Source: Phycisphaerales bacterium (GTDB taxonomy: Bacteria; Planctomycetota; Phycisphaerae; Phycisphaerales; UBA1924). Taken from it: DNA of 64,000 nt. Both the position numbers and the translations under genes were made by a program. The notes under the pieces are model-generated. The model worked only from the letters and a program-made list of their open reading frames with translations. It searched no databases and was not told the origin of the DNA. The DNA is taken from contig JASBRY010000009.1 of assembly GCA_030149165.1 (NCBI GenBank), forward strand, positions 434,001 to 498,000. Reading direction: 5' to 3'. This document shows positions 8,715 to 16,553 of the stretch, one piece after another (position 1 is the first letter of the stretch; every line of letters starts with the position of its first letter).

Positions 8715-9446
8715 ATGCAGCAAGTATTAAAATCGATTGTTCATTCCGGGAAATACTCAGTTCGCGAGAAATTAATTCTTGCGTTACTATCCAGATCAAA
8801 TGAGCCTTCTTCGTTGGATGATTTGCGATCAGCACTTGAAGAAGTTGGCATCAGCAGGGGTTCTTTGAGAAACATTTCTCAGACTATGAATAAGTCGCCA
8901 GAGTTTATTCGAACACCCAGTGGATGGGAGTTGTCTCCATCAGAATACGAGCGAGCATTGGAACGCTTTGCAGAATTTAACGAACATGCACCACAGGAAG
9001 CCGCCAAAGTAATCTCTGCAGCTGATACTCGACCAGTTGTTTTTTTTGGGCATGGGCGGTCAGAAGTGTGGCGTGTATTGAAAGACTATGTTGTAAATCA
9101 ACTGGGTTGTGATTATGAAGAGTATAACCGTGAGCCAACACCAGGGCTATCAAGGAAAGAGCGTTTAGTTTCCATGCTTGAGAGAGCGGATTTCGCACTT
9201 TTGATAATGACAGCCGAGGATCAACAAGAAGATGGAACTTGGCGGGCGCGGGAAAATGTAGTTCATGAGGTTGGCCTGTTCCAAGGCCGGCTCTCTTTTG
9301 AGCGGGCGATTGTTGTCTTAGAGAATGGTTGTAACGAATTCACAAACATTGCAGGATTAGATCAGATCCGTTATGCTGATAACATTATGAATATTGCTCA
9401 TCAAGTCCGCGATGTATTGGTAAGAGAGGATTTGATTTTTTCTTGA
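8715..9446 (+). CDS. Winged-helix plus TIR-like (Cap12/PF10137-type) effector
   Basis: This 243-residue protein has two parts. Residues 1-80 are winged-helix-like (KLILALLSRSNEPSSLDDLR, ending RTPSGWELSPSEYERAL). Residues about 98-240 match the predicted nucleotide-binding TIR-like family: first strand RPVVFFGHGRSEVW, then LERADFALLIMTAEDQ, then ARENVVHEVGLFQGRLSFER and AIVVLENG. The Glu in NVVHEVGLF is the conserved position thought to be catalytic in NAD-cleaving members such as Cap12 and Pycsar TIR effectors. ATG 8715 has GAAGGA upstream. AT-rich codon use marks recent transfer. No cyclic-nucleotide synthase is nearby, so the trigger must differ or be encoded elsewhere. NAD depletion is inferred, not shown. 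Confidence 0.75.
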   Translation: MQQVLKSIVHSGKYSVREKLILALLSRSNEPSSLDDLRSALEEVGISRGSLRNISQTMNKSPEFIRTPSGWELSPSEYERALERFAEFNEHAPQEAAKVISAADTRPVVFFGHGRSEVWRVLKDYVVNQLGCDYEEYNREPTPGLSRKERLVSMLERADFALLIMTAEDQQEDGTWRARENVVHEVGLFQGRLSFERAIVVLENGCNEFTNIAGLDQIRYADNIMNIAHQVRDVLVREDLIFS

Positions 9447-9530
9447 CTTGACATATTGCGTTACCGGATTTGCCCAACTCGCCACCTTCGCCACCTTCGC
9501 CGCAGTCGAATCTCCTCTGTAAGAGGGGTT

Positions 9531-9550
9531 GCAGGGGACCCCTCCCCTGC
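9531..9550. terminator. GC-rich hairpin between TIR pair and DUF2200 gene
   Basis: GCAGGGG (9531-9537) pairs with CCCCTGC (9544-9550) around a six-base loop, in the gap between converging genes. Neither strand has a following T-run, so termination would be weak or factor-dependent. Its position is the main argument. Confidence 0.3.
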
Positions 9551-9599
9551 ACAAGCAAGCAAAAGAAACCCCCAAACCAACACTCCCCAACCCCCCACA

Positions 9600-9965
9600 T
9601 CACCGCCGCAAAATCTTCTCCATCTTCCGCCCTCGCGCCAACTCATCGATCAACTTCTCCATCTGCCGACACTTCTTCGTCAGCGGCGTCCCAATCTCCT
9701 CGATCCGATACCCACACACCACGCCCGTGATCAGCTTCGCCTTGGGATTCATCTTCGCGCGCTTGAAGAACTCCTTGAAGGTCACCCCCTCATCAATCAG
9801 ATCCTGAATCTCCTGCGGCTCAAACCCCGTCAACCAACCAATCACCTCATCAAGCTCCTCCTCCGTCCGCCCGTTCTTAATCAGCCGATCCAGATACAGC
9901 GGATAGATCTTCCCAAAGACCATCTCCGCGATCCGCTTGTCATGCTCAGGTGTCGTCGTCGCCAT
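9600..9965 (-). CDS. DUF2200-family protein
   Basis: The 121-residue protein reads as DUF2200: HDKRIAEMVFGKIYPLYLDR, then a basic GRTEEELDEVIGWLTGFEPQ, a FKEFFKRAKMNPKAKLITGV segment and a charged C-terminal helix. Length and motif order are normal for this small soluble family, whose biochemical role is unknown. It is a single gene read toward the TIR pair and resumes the C-rich plus-strand composition of the region, which marks the right border of the AT-rich insert between 9447 and 9600. Confidence 0.85.
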   Translation of the reverse strand: MATTTPEHDKRIAEMVFGKIYPLYLDRLIKNGRTEEELDEVIGWLTGFEPQEIQDLIDEGVTFKEFFKRAKMNPKAKLITGVVCGYRIEEIGTPLTKKCRQMEKLIDELARGRKMEKILRR

Positions 9966-10141
9966 CGTTCATCTCCAGTACAAGTCTCAAAGCCGTCCGC
10001 GCCCAGTATACAAGAGATCGAGCGAATGCCAAAAGCAACTTCCGTGCGAAAACCCAACCCAACAACCACATCCGTGCGCATTCCCGATCCCCGATCGCTC
10101 CCAATCCCATCGCCGCACAACCCGCCCGCGTTCAATTCCAC

Positions 10142-10654
10142 ATGAACGAAACACACGACCAAGCCGACCAATCCATCCGAGCACTCACCAACGACCTCCT
10201 CGAAGACCTCCTCAACCCCACACTCGGAGCACTCGAACTCTGCCAACTCCACGGCCTCACACTCCAACAACTCGCCGCGATCCTCGAATCCCAGACCTAC
10301 CAAACCGCCGTCGAAGCGATCACCCGCATCGCGACCAAACGCGAGCAGCTCCTCGACGCCGAAGCCAAACCCCTCGCCAAAGCCCGCCTCACCGACCTGC
10401 TCAAGTCGTACCCCGAAACCGACCAACAACGCGAAAACCACCGCAAAGCCGCGAGCAAACTCCTCACCGAGTCCACCCAAAAACCCCGCTCACGCCCCAG
10501 AATTAACGAAAACACAACTCCACGCATTTCTGATTTGAAATCAGAATCTTATTCTGGTACGCTCGATCCTTGCAGCAAAGAGGGGCGCCGCTGCATTCCC
10601 CCAATCGTCGTGGATTGGACACCAAACCTTGGGTCTCAGAAACCGGAGATCGCT
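10142..10654 (+). CDS. Helical hypothetical protein whose frame has no stop before the next gene
   Basis: From ATG 10142 to about 10500 the frame has clear coding character (C-ending codons). It encodes a helical protein with an HTH-like stretch (LCQLHGLTLQQLAAILESQ) and a charged C-terminal part (AKARLTDLLKSYPETDQQRE). From about 10503 codon quality drops, yet the frame stays open through a palindrome and promoter-like region and runs in frame into the signal peptide of the gene at 10655. A TAA at 10504-10506 lies one frame over, so a one-base slip or sequencing error there would give a normal 120-residue protein. I therefore mark the end as uncertain. No family is recognised. Confidence 0.5.
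10528..10546. repeat. 19-base perfect inverted repeat
   Basis: TTCTGATTT and AAATCAGAA flank a single G. The palindrome lies at the end of the coding-quality part of the upstream ORF and overlaps the -35 box of the candidate promoter for the secreted protein at 10655. It fits a dimeric-regulator operator better than a hairpin terminator, because a one-base loop cannot form; with a larger loop it could still act as a weak terminator. Confidence 0.45.
10535..10563 (+). promoter_or_regulatory. Candidate promoter for the dockerin-type secreted protein
   Basis: TTGAAA (10535-10540), a 17-base spacer, then TACGCT (10558-10563). The -35 is good and the -10 modest. It overlaps the 10528-10546 palindrome, which could therefore be an operator. 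The leader to the ATG at 10655 would be about 85 bases. Confidence 0.4.
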
Positions 10655-11434
10655 ATGCGCACACCAATCATCACCACCGCCCTCGCCATCCTCGCGTCAT
10701 CCGCGTCGGCGCAGTCCTTCAACATTGAATGGGGGACACCTGAAACCGCACCACCCCCAACCTACGCCGGAGTCGGACTCGCCGGAGTCTGGAACTCCTT
10801 CGACTCGATGCCCAACTTCCAGCAGTTCAACCTCGTCGGACTCGATGGGAGCCCCATCAACGCGACGATCATGAACATCGGATTCGATGTCATCGAATCC
10901 CACGACAACCCCTCAACCTTCGGCGACAACGAAGCACTCCTCGATGACTGCTTCACTTCGTTCAACGATCCAATCGATGGATGCCTCTTCATCTCCAATG
11001 TCGAGCCGGGAGAGTACACCGTCATCATGTACGCCGTCGCACCAGACGACGATTCACTCCTGAGCCGACTCCGCATCGACCAGAACACCGAAGACCCGGA
11101 ACTCGTCGGAGGTCAATGGGTCGGACAACACATCGACGGCATGTCCTACATGTCCCAAACCGCCACCGTCGGACCAGGAGGAGATCTCGACATGCACTCC
11201 GGACTCCCAAGCGCCAACATCCGCTCCGTCCTCAACGGCATCCAGGTCATCGCGCACGCCGACCTCTGCCAACCAGACTTCACCGGAGAGGGTGACCTGA
11301 ACTTCCTTGATGTGAGCGCCTTCCTCAGCGCCTTCGCCAACCAAGATGCATCCGCGGACTTCACCGGAGAAGGACAGTTCAACTTCCTCGATGTCAGCGC
11401 CTTCCTCGCCGCATTTGGTCAAGGCTGCCCGTAA
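10655..11434 (+). CDS. Secreted protein with C-terminal GC-type dockerin module
   Basis: The 259-residue protein has a signal peptide (MRTPIITTALAILASSASA), a beta-rich middle with no recognised catalytic motif, and a C-terminal duplicated EF-hand-like module: FTGEGDLNFLDVSAFLSAF and FTGEGQFNFLDVSAFLAAF, with a Cys just before the first loop and a terminal Gly-Cys-Pro. The two Cys probably form a disulphide, and the loops resemble calcium-binding DxDxDG sites. The same module ends two other proteins within 7 kb. I chose 10655 because it gives a complete signal peptide, although the frame is open far upstream. Its stop abuts the stop of the converging gene at 11435. The middle resembles planctomycete surface proteins of unknown role. 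Confidence 0.85.
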   Translation: MRTPIITTALAILASSASAQSFNIEWGTPETAPPPTYAGVGLAGVWNSFDSMPNFQQFNLVGLDGSPINATIMNIGFDVIESHDNPSTFGDNEALLDDCFTSFNDPIDGCLFISNVEPGEYTVIMYAVAPDDDSLLSRLRIDQNTEDPELVGGQWVGQHIDGMSYMSQTATVGPGGDLDMHSGLPSANIRSVLNGIQVIAHADLCQPDFTGEGDLNFLDVSAFLSAFANQDASADFTGEGQFNFLDVSAFLAAFGQGCP

Positions 11435-12280
11435 TCAGGACTCCACATCCGGCACTACGATCCGCAGCAGATAGTCATACAACTTCTCCTTGCGATCGTC
11501 ATCCAGTAATCGATAAATCTCATGCATCGCATCGCGCCGTTGCTGCGGACTTGCTTCCAAGCGAGTCGCTTTAATATGCTCAATGATCACCGAACGGATC
11601 GCCTCCCGCTGCTCATCCGTAGGCTCAACCGCCGAGTAGATCACCTCCAGCGCATCACGATACCGCTTAAGCGAGATGTCATACGCCTCTGCAAGCTCAC
11701 GCTGAAACAACCGAGCCGCGAGCCGATCACGGGTTTGATTCCGGACCCGCTCATTGATCTTCGCTTCACGATTCCGAAGCGACCAATCGATCCACGCGTC
11801 CCAGTATTCCTCGAGCACGCGAGCGTACTCCTTCCGCTGTGCCTCGTTGAGCAGCTCTGTCAGCTGTTGAGAGAGCGGCTGATGCGTGCCTTGATCGAAC
11901 TGTTCGTGGAACTGTGCTTGGATTTCGCGTGCTCGTTTTTGGTCGCCGTCTCTCATCGCGTCGGTGGATTCGCGCATGAGGTCGATCTCGTCGACGAGCA
12001 GCAACGACAGCTCGATCGTGCGATCGAGGGCTATCTTTCGCGCGTGCTCGTTGAGCTGTGGATCGTCTGTGACTGCAGCGAACGCGGCGATCTCTGGTCG
12101 TCCCTCGACTTGCTGGAACTCTCCGGACATGGATTGATGGACGATGGTGGGGCGCTGCTTGGAATCGAGGTCGGGGCCTTTGAGCACATCGTCCTGTGCT
12201 GTAGTTGGAGATGCGATGATGGCGATCATCGTGCACAGCATGAGGTGTAGAGCGGATTGGATGGATTTCGGAGTGTGCAT
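11435..12280 (-). CDS. Exported helical hypothetical protein spanning the composition switch
   Basis: This 281-residue protein has an N-terminal signal-like segment (ALHLMLCTMIAIIASPTTAQ) followed by an almost wholly helical, highly charged domain (EIQAQFHEQF, LLNEAQRKEYARVLEEYWDA, IKATRLEASPQQRRDAMHEI). No enzyme motif is visible. Heptad-like spacing suggests coiled coil, so an envelope structural role is possible. The frame is intact, but codon choice changes inside the gene. The N-terminal half favours C- and A-ending codons (CTC, GTC, GAC). The C-terminal half favours G- and T-ending codons (CGG, GAT, GTG, TTG). The switch lies near 11780-11900 and matches the window-wide strand-bias switch. 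Confidence 0.7.
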   Translation of the reverse strand: MHTPKSIQSALHLMLCTMIAIIASPTTAQDDVLKGPDLDSKQRPTIVHQSMSGEFQQVEGRPEIAAFAAVTDDPQLNEHARKIALDRTIELSLLLVDEIDLMRESTDAMRDGDQKRAREIQAQFHEQFDQGTHQPLSQQLTELLNEAQRKEYARVLEEYWDAWIDWSLRNREAKINERVRNQTRDRLAARLFQRELAEAYDISLKRYRDALEVIYSAVEPTDEQREAIRSVIIEHIKATRLEASPQQRRDAMHEIYRLLDDDRKEKLYDYLLRIVVPDVES

Positions 12281-12315
12281 ACATGAGTGTACTCGATTGC
12301 GGACTCAATGAGCAC

Positions 12316-12350
12316 AAAAAAACAGGCGACCCCACTGAGGGGCCGCCTGT
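12316..12350 (-). terminator. Intrinsic terminator of the metalloprotease gene
   Basis: Read on the minus strand, a 12-pair stem (12339-12350 with 12322-12333, one G-U pair) and a five-base loop are followed by a run of seven T, 29 bases after the metalloprotease stop. This is a textbook Rho-independent terminator, and it separates that gene from the downstream gene at 12280. Confidence 0.9.
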
Positions 12351-12378
12351 GTACAGAGCGATTTACTCGATGCTTAGA

Positions 12379-15198
12379 TTACGGGCAGCCTGCACCGAAG
12401 AGTGCGAGGAACTCGGAGACATCAAGGAAGTTGAGCTGTCCTTCTCCTGTGAAGTCTGCTGCGGAGTCTCCGGCACCGAAGAGTGCGAGGAACTCGGAGA
12501 CATCGAGGAAGTTGAGGTCACCTTCACCTGTGAGATCTGCAGGACATGCATCATCAACACAGTCGAGCTTGGCGAGCATGACGGCGTCAACACCTGCTTC
12601 GACGACATCCTGCGTGCCGTTGTCCGATGCGGTGAAGCGGATCTGGAACTGGCTGTTGGACTCGAATCCTGGGATGTTGTTGAGTGCGAACTGCTTCTCG
12701 ATCCATCCGCCTTGAGTCTCTGGGCCGTCTGGTCCGACGGATTCGAGAACGGTCCATGATGCACCGGCGTCGTCTGAGACTTGGACAACAAAGTTGTCGT
12801 CTTGCACAGCGCCGAGTGTGTTGTCGTACCAGCGTGCGTAGCTGACGATGGTTGCATCACCTGAAGCATCCAAGACTGGTGAGGTGAGGATGGTCGATCC
12901 GTTGTCAACATCGTTGTTTGCTTCTGGTCCGCCGTTCCCGGTGACATAGCAGAGTCCTGATCCGTCTTGGTCAGCACCAGGCTCGCCACGGGTTCCAGCG
13001 CCTGCAGGTGTTGCACGCTCCCAGCGACCTGCTGAGTTTGCGTTGATGTTCCCTGAGATTGTCCAACCGGTGTCGGTCTGGAAGTTGTCTTCAAACTCGA
13101 CGACTGCTGGACCGAAGGAGGACAGGGATGTGAATGCACCATCAGATGGAGCGCCGGTTGGTGCGTTCTGTGTTGCTCCGCTGGTGGTGTCCGCGGTGAT
13201 GTAGTAGCTGACTTGATCACCACAGGTCGCACCTGGGAATGCGGCTTCGAACTCTGATCCGGAGACCTGCGACATCGCGACTGGCATGTATCCCGATCCG
13301 GTGTCGACCATGAGGGTCGCGGTGGATGGGTCGAGGGTGCCGGTGACATTGGCGATGTTCACGCTGAGCATCGTTCCGCCGTTCGGATCGACCATTTCTG
13401 GACGACCTGAAGGGAAGGTGATGGATAGCGCGTTGAGTGGTGGGGCGTCCATGTTCTTGGCGCCGAATCCTGCCGCGATCTGGTTGTAGTGTGGGGTGCC
13501 GTTCCCGATGTCTGCGTCGTCGTCATCGAGTGTGAGCCAATCGATGGTGATCTGCGGGGTAATCAGTGTTCCGGAGTGGACGAGCACGGAGTTGACGGCG
13601 AGGAAGTTGAGGACTTCTTGGTAGTTGGAGATGCCGTCGAGAACCATCTCGTTGCGGGTTTCCCAGACACATCCTGAGAGCAGACCTGCACATGCGTGCC
13701 CGTCGGTTGCACATGGGTATGTGAGATTGTTGTCTGCGTTGCGGAGTGATGAACCACAGGATCCGAAGAATCCGAGTCCGAGGCGGTTGTCGTCGAGGAT
13801 GATGGTGCTCATGACATCACCGAATCCTTCGCCGTATTGACCTTGACCTGAACCACCACGGTTGACGATGTGGTGTCCGTATTCGTGGTGAACAACGGAG
13901 GACCACGCGGTGTTGGGGTTCGAGGATCCGGAGAGACAGAAGTTGATCGACTGCTCACTCGGGCTGTACCACGCGTTGCCAGGGCAGAATCCGTCGGTGC
14001 GGTTGACGGTGACATTCATCTGGAAGTTCGTTCCTGGGTACGAAGGATTCGCGGCGACTGTGAAGTCGTAGACGCGATTGGATTCGATGAATGCGTTGAC
14101 CTGTGCGCGGATGTTTTCTGAGTTGTTCAGCGAGTTGAACTCGAGGTTCGCTGGACCTGGAGGGGTGACATTCGTTGAAGCGGTTTGCACCGAACCAAGG
14201 AAGTCGATGATCTCGAAGTGTGGTCCTTGGAGGTTGGAGCTGATCGAGACGCTTCCTGCACCGCTGTTGGTGAGTACAAAGTCACCATTCTCGTCGGTGA
14301 TTGCGACCCCATCTGGGCCGTTGACATAGAGGTCTGAGATCGGGTGCGGGGTCTCGGTTTCACAGATGTCGGCGCCTGGGCCGGGTGAGGAGACGCCTTG
14401 GACATTGCCTGTGACATCGACGGTGCAGATGAGGCTCTCTGTGTAGAGGATTTCGCCGGTTGCGGCGTCGGTGACGACGAGGTGCTCTTGGAATCCGTCA
14501 ACGATGACATTGGAGATATCCGCGAGGACGGGCGCGTGTGGTGCGGCGTCGAATCCGGCGTAGACCATACGCTCAGTGGACTGGAGCACGACTGGTTTCT
14601 TGTACTGTGCTTGTGCTGCATCGAGGATGCGAGCGTGGTTGATGCGAGTGTTCTTGAGCTGCTGATCAACAGTGAAGTTGGTCAGGTCGTGGAGCTCGGA
14701 GGACGCGAGGACGAGTGGGTTGTTCTGTTCGTTGCGTGTGAGCAGGACGAGTTTGGAGCGGAAGACGGGGAGGCCGTCTTTGATCTGCTGGTAGTAGTGT
14801 CCGGTGAACTTGTAGGTATCGAAGTCTGGTTCGTATCCGATTTGCTGTGTGTGGCGTGCGTCTTCGAATGGGCCTTCTGCGACGATTTCATCGCGCGAGA
14901 CACCCCACATATTGACATGCTGATCGAGGAAGCGTTGTGCGGAGATGGCGCCGGTTTGACCATGGCTGAATGCTTTGCCGTAGACGCGACCGATGGTGCC
15001 GTTTTCACGCATCGCGAGGTGCGAGTTTGCGTTGAGTGCTTTGAAGCTGGAGATTGCTTGGACTTTGTTGATTGACGCGGGTTGTCCTGCGGCGTTTGCG
15101 AAGTCGGTGTTCGATGCCGGGGCTTGCGCGACCGGCATCGATGCGATGGCGGCGCATGCGACGCCGAGGGTGAAGATTGAGAAACCTTTGCTGCTCAT
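12379..15198 (-). CDS. Secreted fungalysin/thermolysin-like metalloprotease with GC-type dockerin
   Basis: The 939-residue exported protein has a signal peptide (about 1-24) and an FTP-like propeptide region (about 80-200, GYEPDFDTYKFTGHYYQQ). The metalloprotease domain carries the zinc motif HEYGH at residues 438-442 and a downstream Glu in GEGFGD (457) as the likely third ligand. Beta-sandwich regions follow (about 620-870). The end is a double EF-hand module (TGEGDLNFLDVSEFL twice) finishing Gly-Ala-Gly-Cys-Pro. The layout points to an extracellular zinc endopeptidase of the M36/M4 type, kept inactive by its propeptide. The EF-hand copies are encoded by near-identical 32-base direct repeats. 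The gene is monocistronic, with its own terminator at 12316-12350. Confidence 0.88.
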   Translation of the reverse strand: MSSKGFSIFTLGVACAAIASMPVAQAPASNTDFANAAGQPASINKVQAISSFKALNANSHLAMRENGTIGRVYGKAFSHGQTGAISAQRFLDQHVNMWGVSRDEIVAEGPFEDARHTQQIGYEPDFDTYKFTGHYYQQIKDGLPVFRSKLVLLTRNEQNNPLVLASSELHDLTNFTVDQQLKNTRINHARILDAAQAQYKKPVVLQSTERMVYAGFDAAPHAPVLADISNVIVDGFQEHLVVTDAATGEILYTESLICTVDVTGNVQGVSSPGPGADICETETPHPISDLYVNGPDGVAITDENGDFVLTNSGAGSVSISSNLQGPHFEIIDFLGSVQTASTNVTPPGPANLEFNSLNNSENIRAQVNAFIESNRVYDFTVAANPSYPGTNFQMNVTVNRTDGFCPGNAWYSPSEQSINFCLSGSSNPNTAWSSVVHHEYGHHIVNRGGSGQGQYGEGFGDVMSTIILDDNRLGLGFFGSCGSSLRNADNNLTYPCATDGHACAGLLSGCVWETRNEMVLDGISNYQEVLNFLAVNSVLVHSGTLITPQITIDWLTLDDDDADIGNGTPHYNQIAAGFGAKNMDAPPLNALSITFPSGRPEMVDPNGGTMLSVNIANVTGTLDPSTATLMVDTGSGYMPVAMSQVSGSEFEAAFPGATCGDQVSYYITADTTSGATQNAPTGAPSDGAFTSLSSFGPAVVEFEDNFQTDTGWTISGNINANSAGRWERATPAGAGTRGEPGADQDGSGLCYVTGNGGPEANNDVDNGSTILTSPVLDASGDATIVSYARWYDNTLGAVQDDNFVVQVSDDAGASWTVLESVGPDGPETQGGWIEKQFALNNIPGFESNSQFQIRFTASDNGTQDVVEAGVDAVMLAKLDCVDDACPADLTGEGDLNFLDVSEFLALFGAGDSAADFTGEGQLNFLDVSEFLALFGAGCP
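12392..12504. repeat. Two 32-base identical repeats inside the dockerin module
   Basis: The bases at 12392-12423 and 12473-12504 are identical and lie 81 bases (27 codons) apart, in the same reading frame. They encode the two EF-hand-like copies of the metalloprotease C-terminus. The identity at DNA level, including synonymous sites, suggests recent duplication or gene conversion between the copies. Confidence 0.85.
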
Positions 15199-15451
15199 TG
15201 GTGGTTCTTTCTTTTGTTTGGCACGGAGCGAGATGGATCAGTGTGGGTGGTCACTGGATCGACGACAGGACGCATATAGAGGATGCGCCGATCATGATCC
15301 GGTGGTGAACCGGCGAACTGATTGTCTCGTTCCATCGGTGAGACCCGAGATTTGGGCCAGAGAACTGGAAAACAACGCGTTACCCCCGCGTAGGTCTTTT
15401 TTACTGGATCGCAAGAGGGGTGTCAAGGGGATTTGCCCTTGTTCGGGGGTT

Positions 15452-16099
15452 TTACGGAGGTTCGGTGGTGGTTTGGTTATCGGAGGTTTGTGGTCGATCA
15501 AGATTTCGGTTGAGGCACCAGATTCCGGCGCAGATGGTTCCGATGGTGTTGCTGACGAGGTCCCATCCGGTGTTGGTGTAGCCTCCGACATTGGTGTTGG
15601 TGAATCGGGTCGCGATGAACTCGATGACCTCGTTGAGGGCGCCGAGTCCCATTCCCATGATGGCGGCGATGATGGAAAGGGTGACGGATCGGCGGGCACC
15701 GAGCAGCGATCGGACGGCTTCCCAGCAGGCGACGGTGGCGCTGAAGAATCCGAAGGCGTGGATGATCTGGTCGTAGCGTGGGAGGTCTGGGCGAAGGCGG
15801 AATGAGTAGAGGACGGCGGATCCTTCATCGGGGACGAACTCTGGGCTGACGGGGACGGTCCCTCCGATCATGTGGAGGAATCCCCAGATGGTCAGGAGCC
15901 AGAGGGCGGTTTTGGTGAAGGTGACGCGTCTGTGGAGTTCTACGAGGAGGTAGATGATGATGAGGAGGGTGATGCCGTAGAAGAGGAACTCGTGATTTCC
16001 TTGATTGAGCGCCATGAATGTGGTGATGGACATGAAGGCGATGACGAAGAGTGTGAGCGCGCGTGGGACTGGTGGTATTGGTTTTTTGTCCTTGGGCAT
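15452..16099 (-). CDS. DUF2238 (YjdF-like) integral membrane protein
   Basis: This 215-residue protein has about six membrane segments and the family's signature region: a loop with LRPDLPRYDQIIHAFGFFSA, then GALNEVIEFIATRF and VGGYTNTGWDLVSNTIGTI. Those polar residues within and between helices (H, N, E, E, N, D) are the conserved core of DUF2238/YjdF proteins, whose function is unknown. Length is normal. The 253-base gap to the metalloprotease gene holds the latter's promoter region and no other gene that I can see. Confidence 0.9.
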   Translation of the reverse strand: MPKDKKPIPPVPRALTLFVIAFMSITTFMALNQGNHEFLFYGITLLIIIYLLVELHRRVTFTKTALWLLTIWGFLHMIGGTVPVSPEFVPDEGSAVLYSFRLRPDLPRYDQIIHAFGFFSATVACWEAVRSLLGARRSVTLSIIAAIMGMGLGALNEVIEFIATRFTNTNVGGYTNTGWDLVSNTIGTICAGIWCLNRNLDRPQTSDNQTTTEPP

Positions 16100-16150
16100 A
16101 GGTGTTATGGTACAAGATTTGGTGGGGTGGGTGAGTTGCTATGATGGGGT

Positions 16151-16417
16151 ATGACCAATGACCATCCAGATCCGGTAGTCGTCGCTCGGTATCCGACAGA
16201 GTTTGAGGCGTCCTTGACGAGAAATATGCTCAGTGAAGCGGGGATCCCGTCTGAGCTTGTTGGTGGTATGACGGCGGGCTTTCGTGCGGAGACGCCTGGG
16301 ATGGTGGAGGTGCTAGTTCCTGGTCAGTATGCGGAGGAAGCGAAGCTGCTGATCGAGGAGCAAGAGGAGGGGGAGTCTGATGTTGCTGACGATGAGCGCG
16401 ATGAAAACCACGGTTGA
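16151..16417 (+). CDS. DUF2007-type small protein
   Basis: The 88-residue protein begins PVVVARYPTEFEASLTRNML and continues with EAGIPSELVGG and VEVLVPGQYAEEAKLLIEE. This is the beta-alpha-beta pattern of DUF2007, annotated as putative signal-transducing and structurally like PII-type or ferredoxin folds. The acidic C-terminal tail (about 18 residues) is extra. It is divergent from DUF2238, with 51 bases between the two starts. Confidence 0.85.
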   Translation: MTNDHPDPVVVARYPTEFEASLTRNMLSEAGIPSELVGGMTAGFRAETPGMVEVLVPGQYAEEAKLLIEEQEEGESDVADDERDENHG

Positions 16418-16553
16418 ATGACCTCCAAATGCGGATCTGATCGGGTGGTTTGTGGTTGGCGCCGGACTGATTTGGGTGCATAATGCGAGTAACTGATCTG
16501 TGTGCAATACGGATTGGATGACATCGCCGAAACTGGCGGGAGAGGTCGACTTG

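Noticed and set aside
9531-9550. Firm intrinsic terminator after the TIR gene
   Set aside because: No T-run on either side; kept only as a low-confidence hairpin.
8058-9600. Flanking direct repeats or att sites around the TIR insert
   Set aside because: Only an eight-base match (ACCGGATT) was found at the two ends, too short to support an integration site.
11400-12400. DnaA boxes or a dif site at the composition switch
   Set aside because: The best string, TGTGGATCG near 12056, matches the consensus at seven of nine positions and stands alone; no dif-like palindrome was found.
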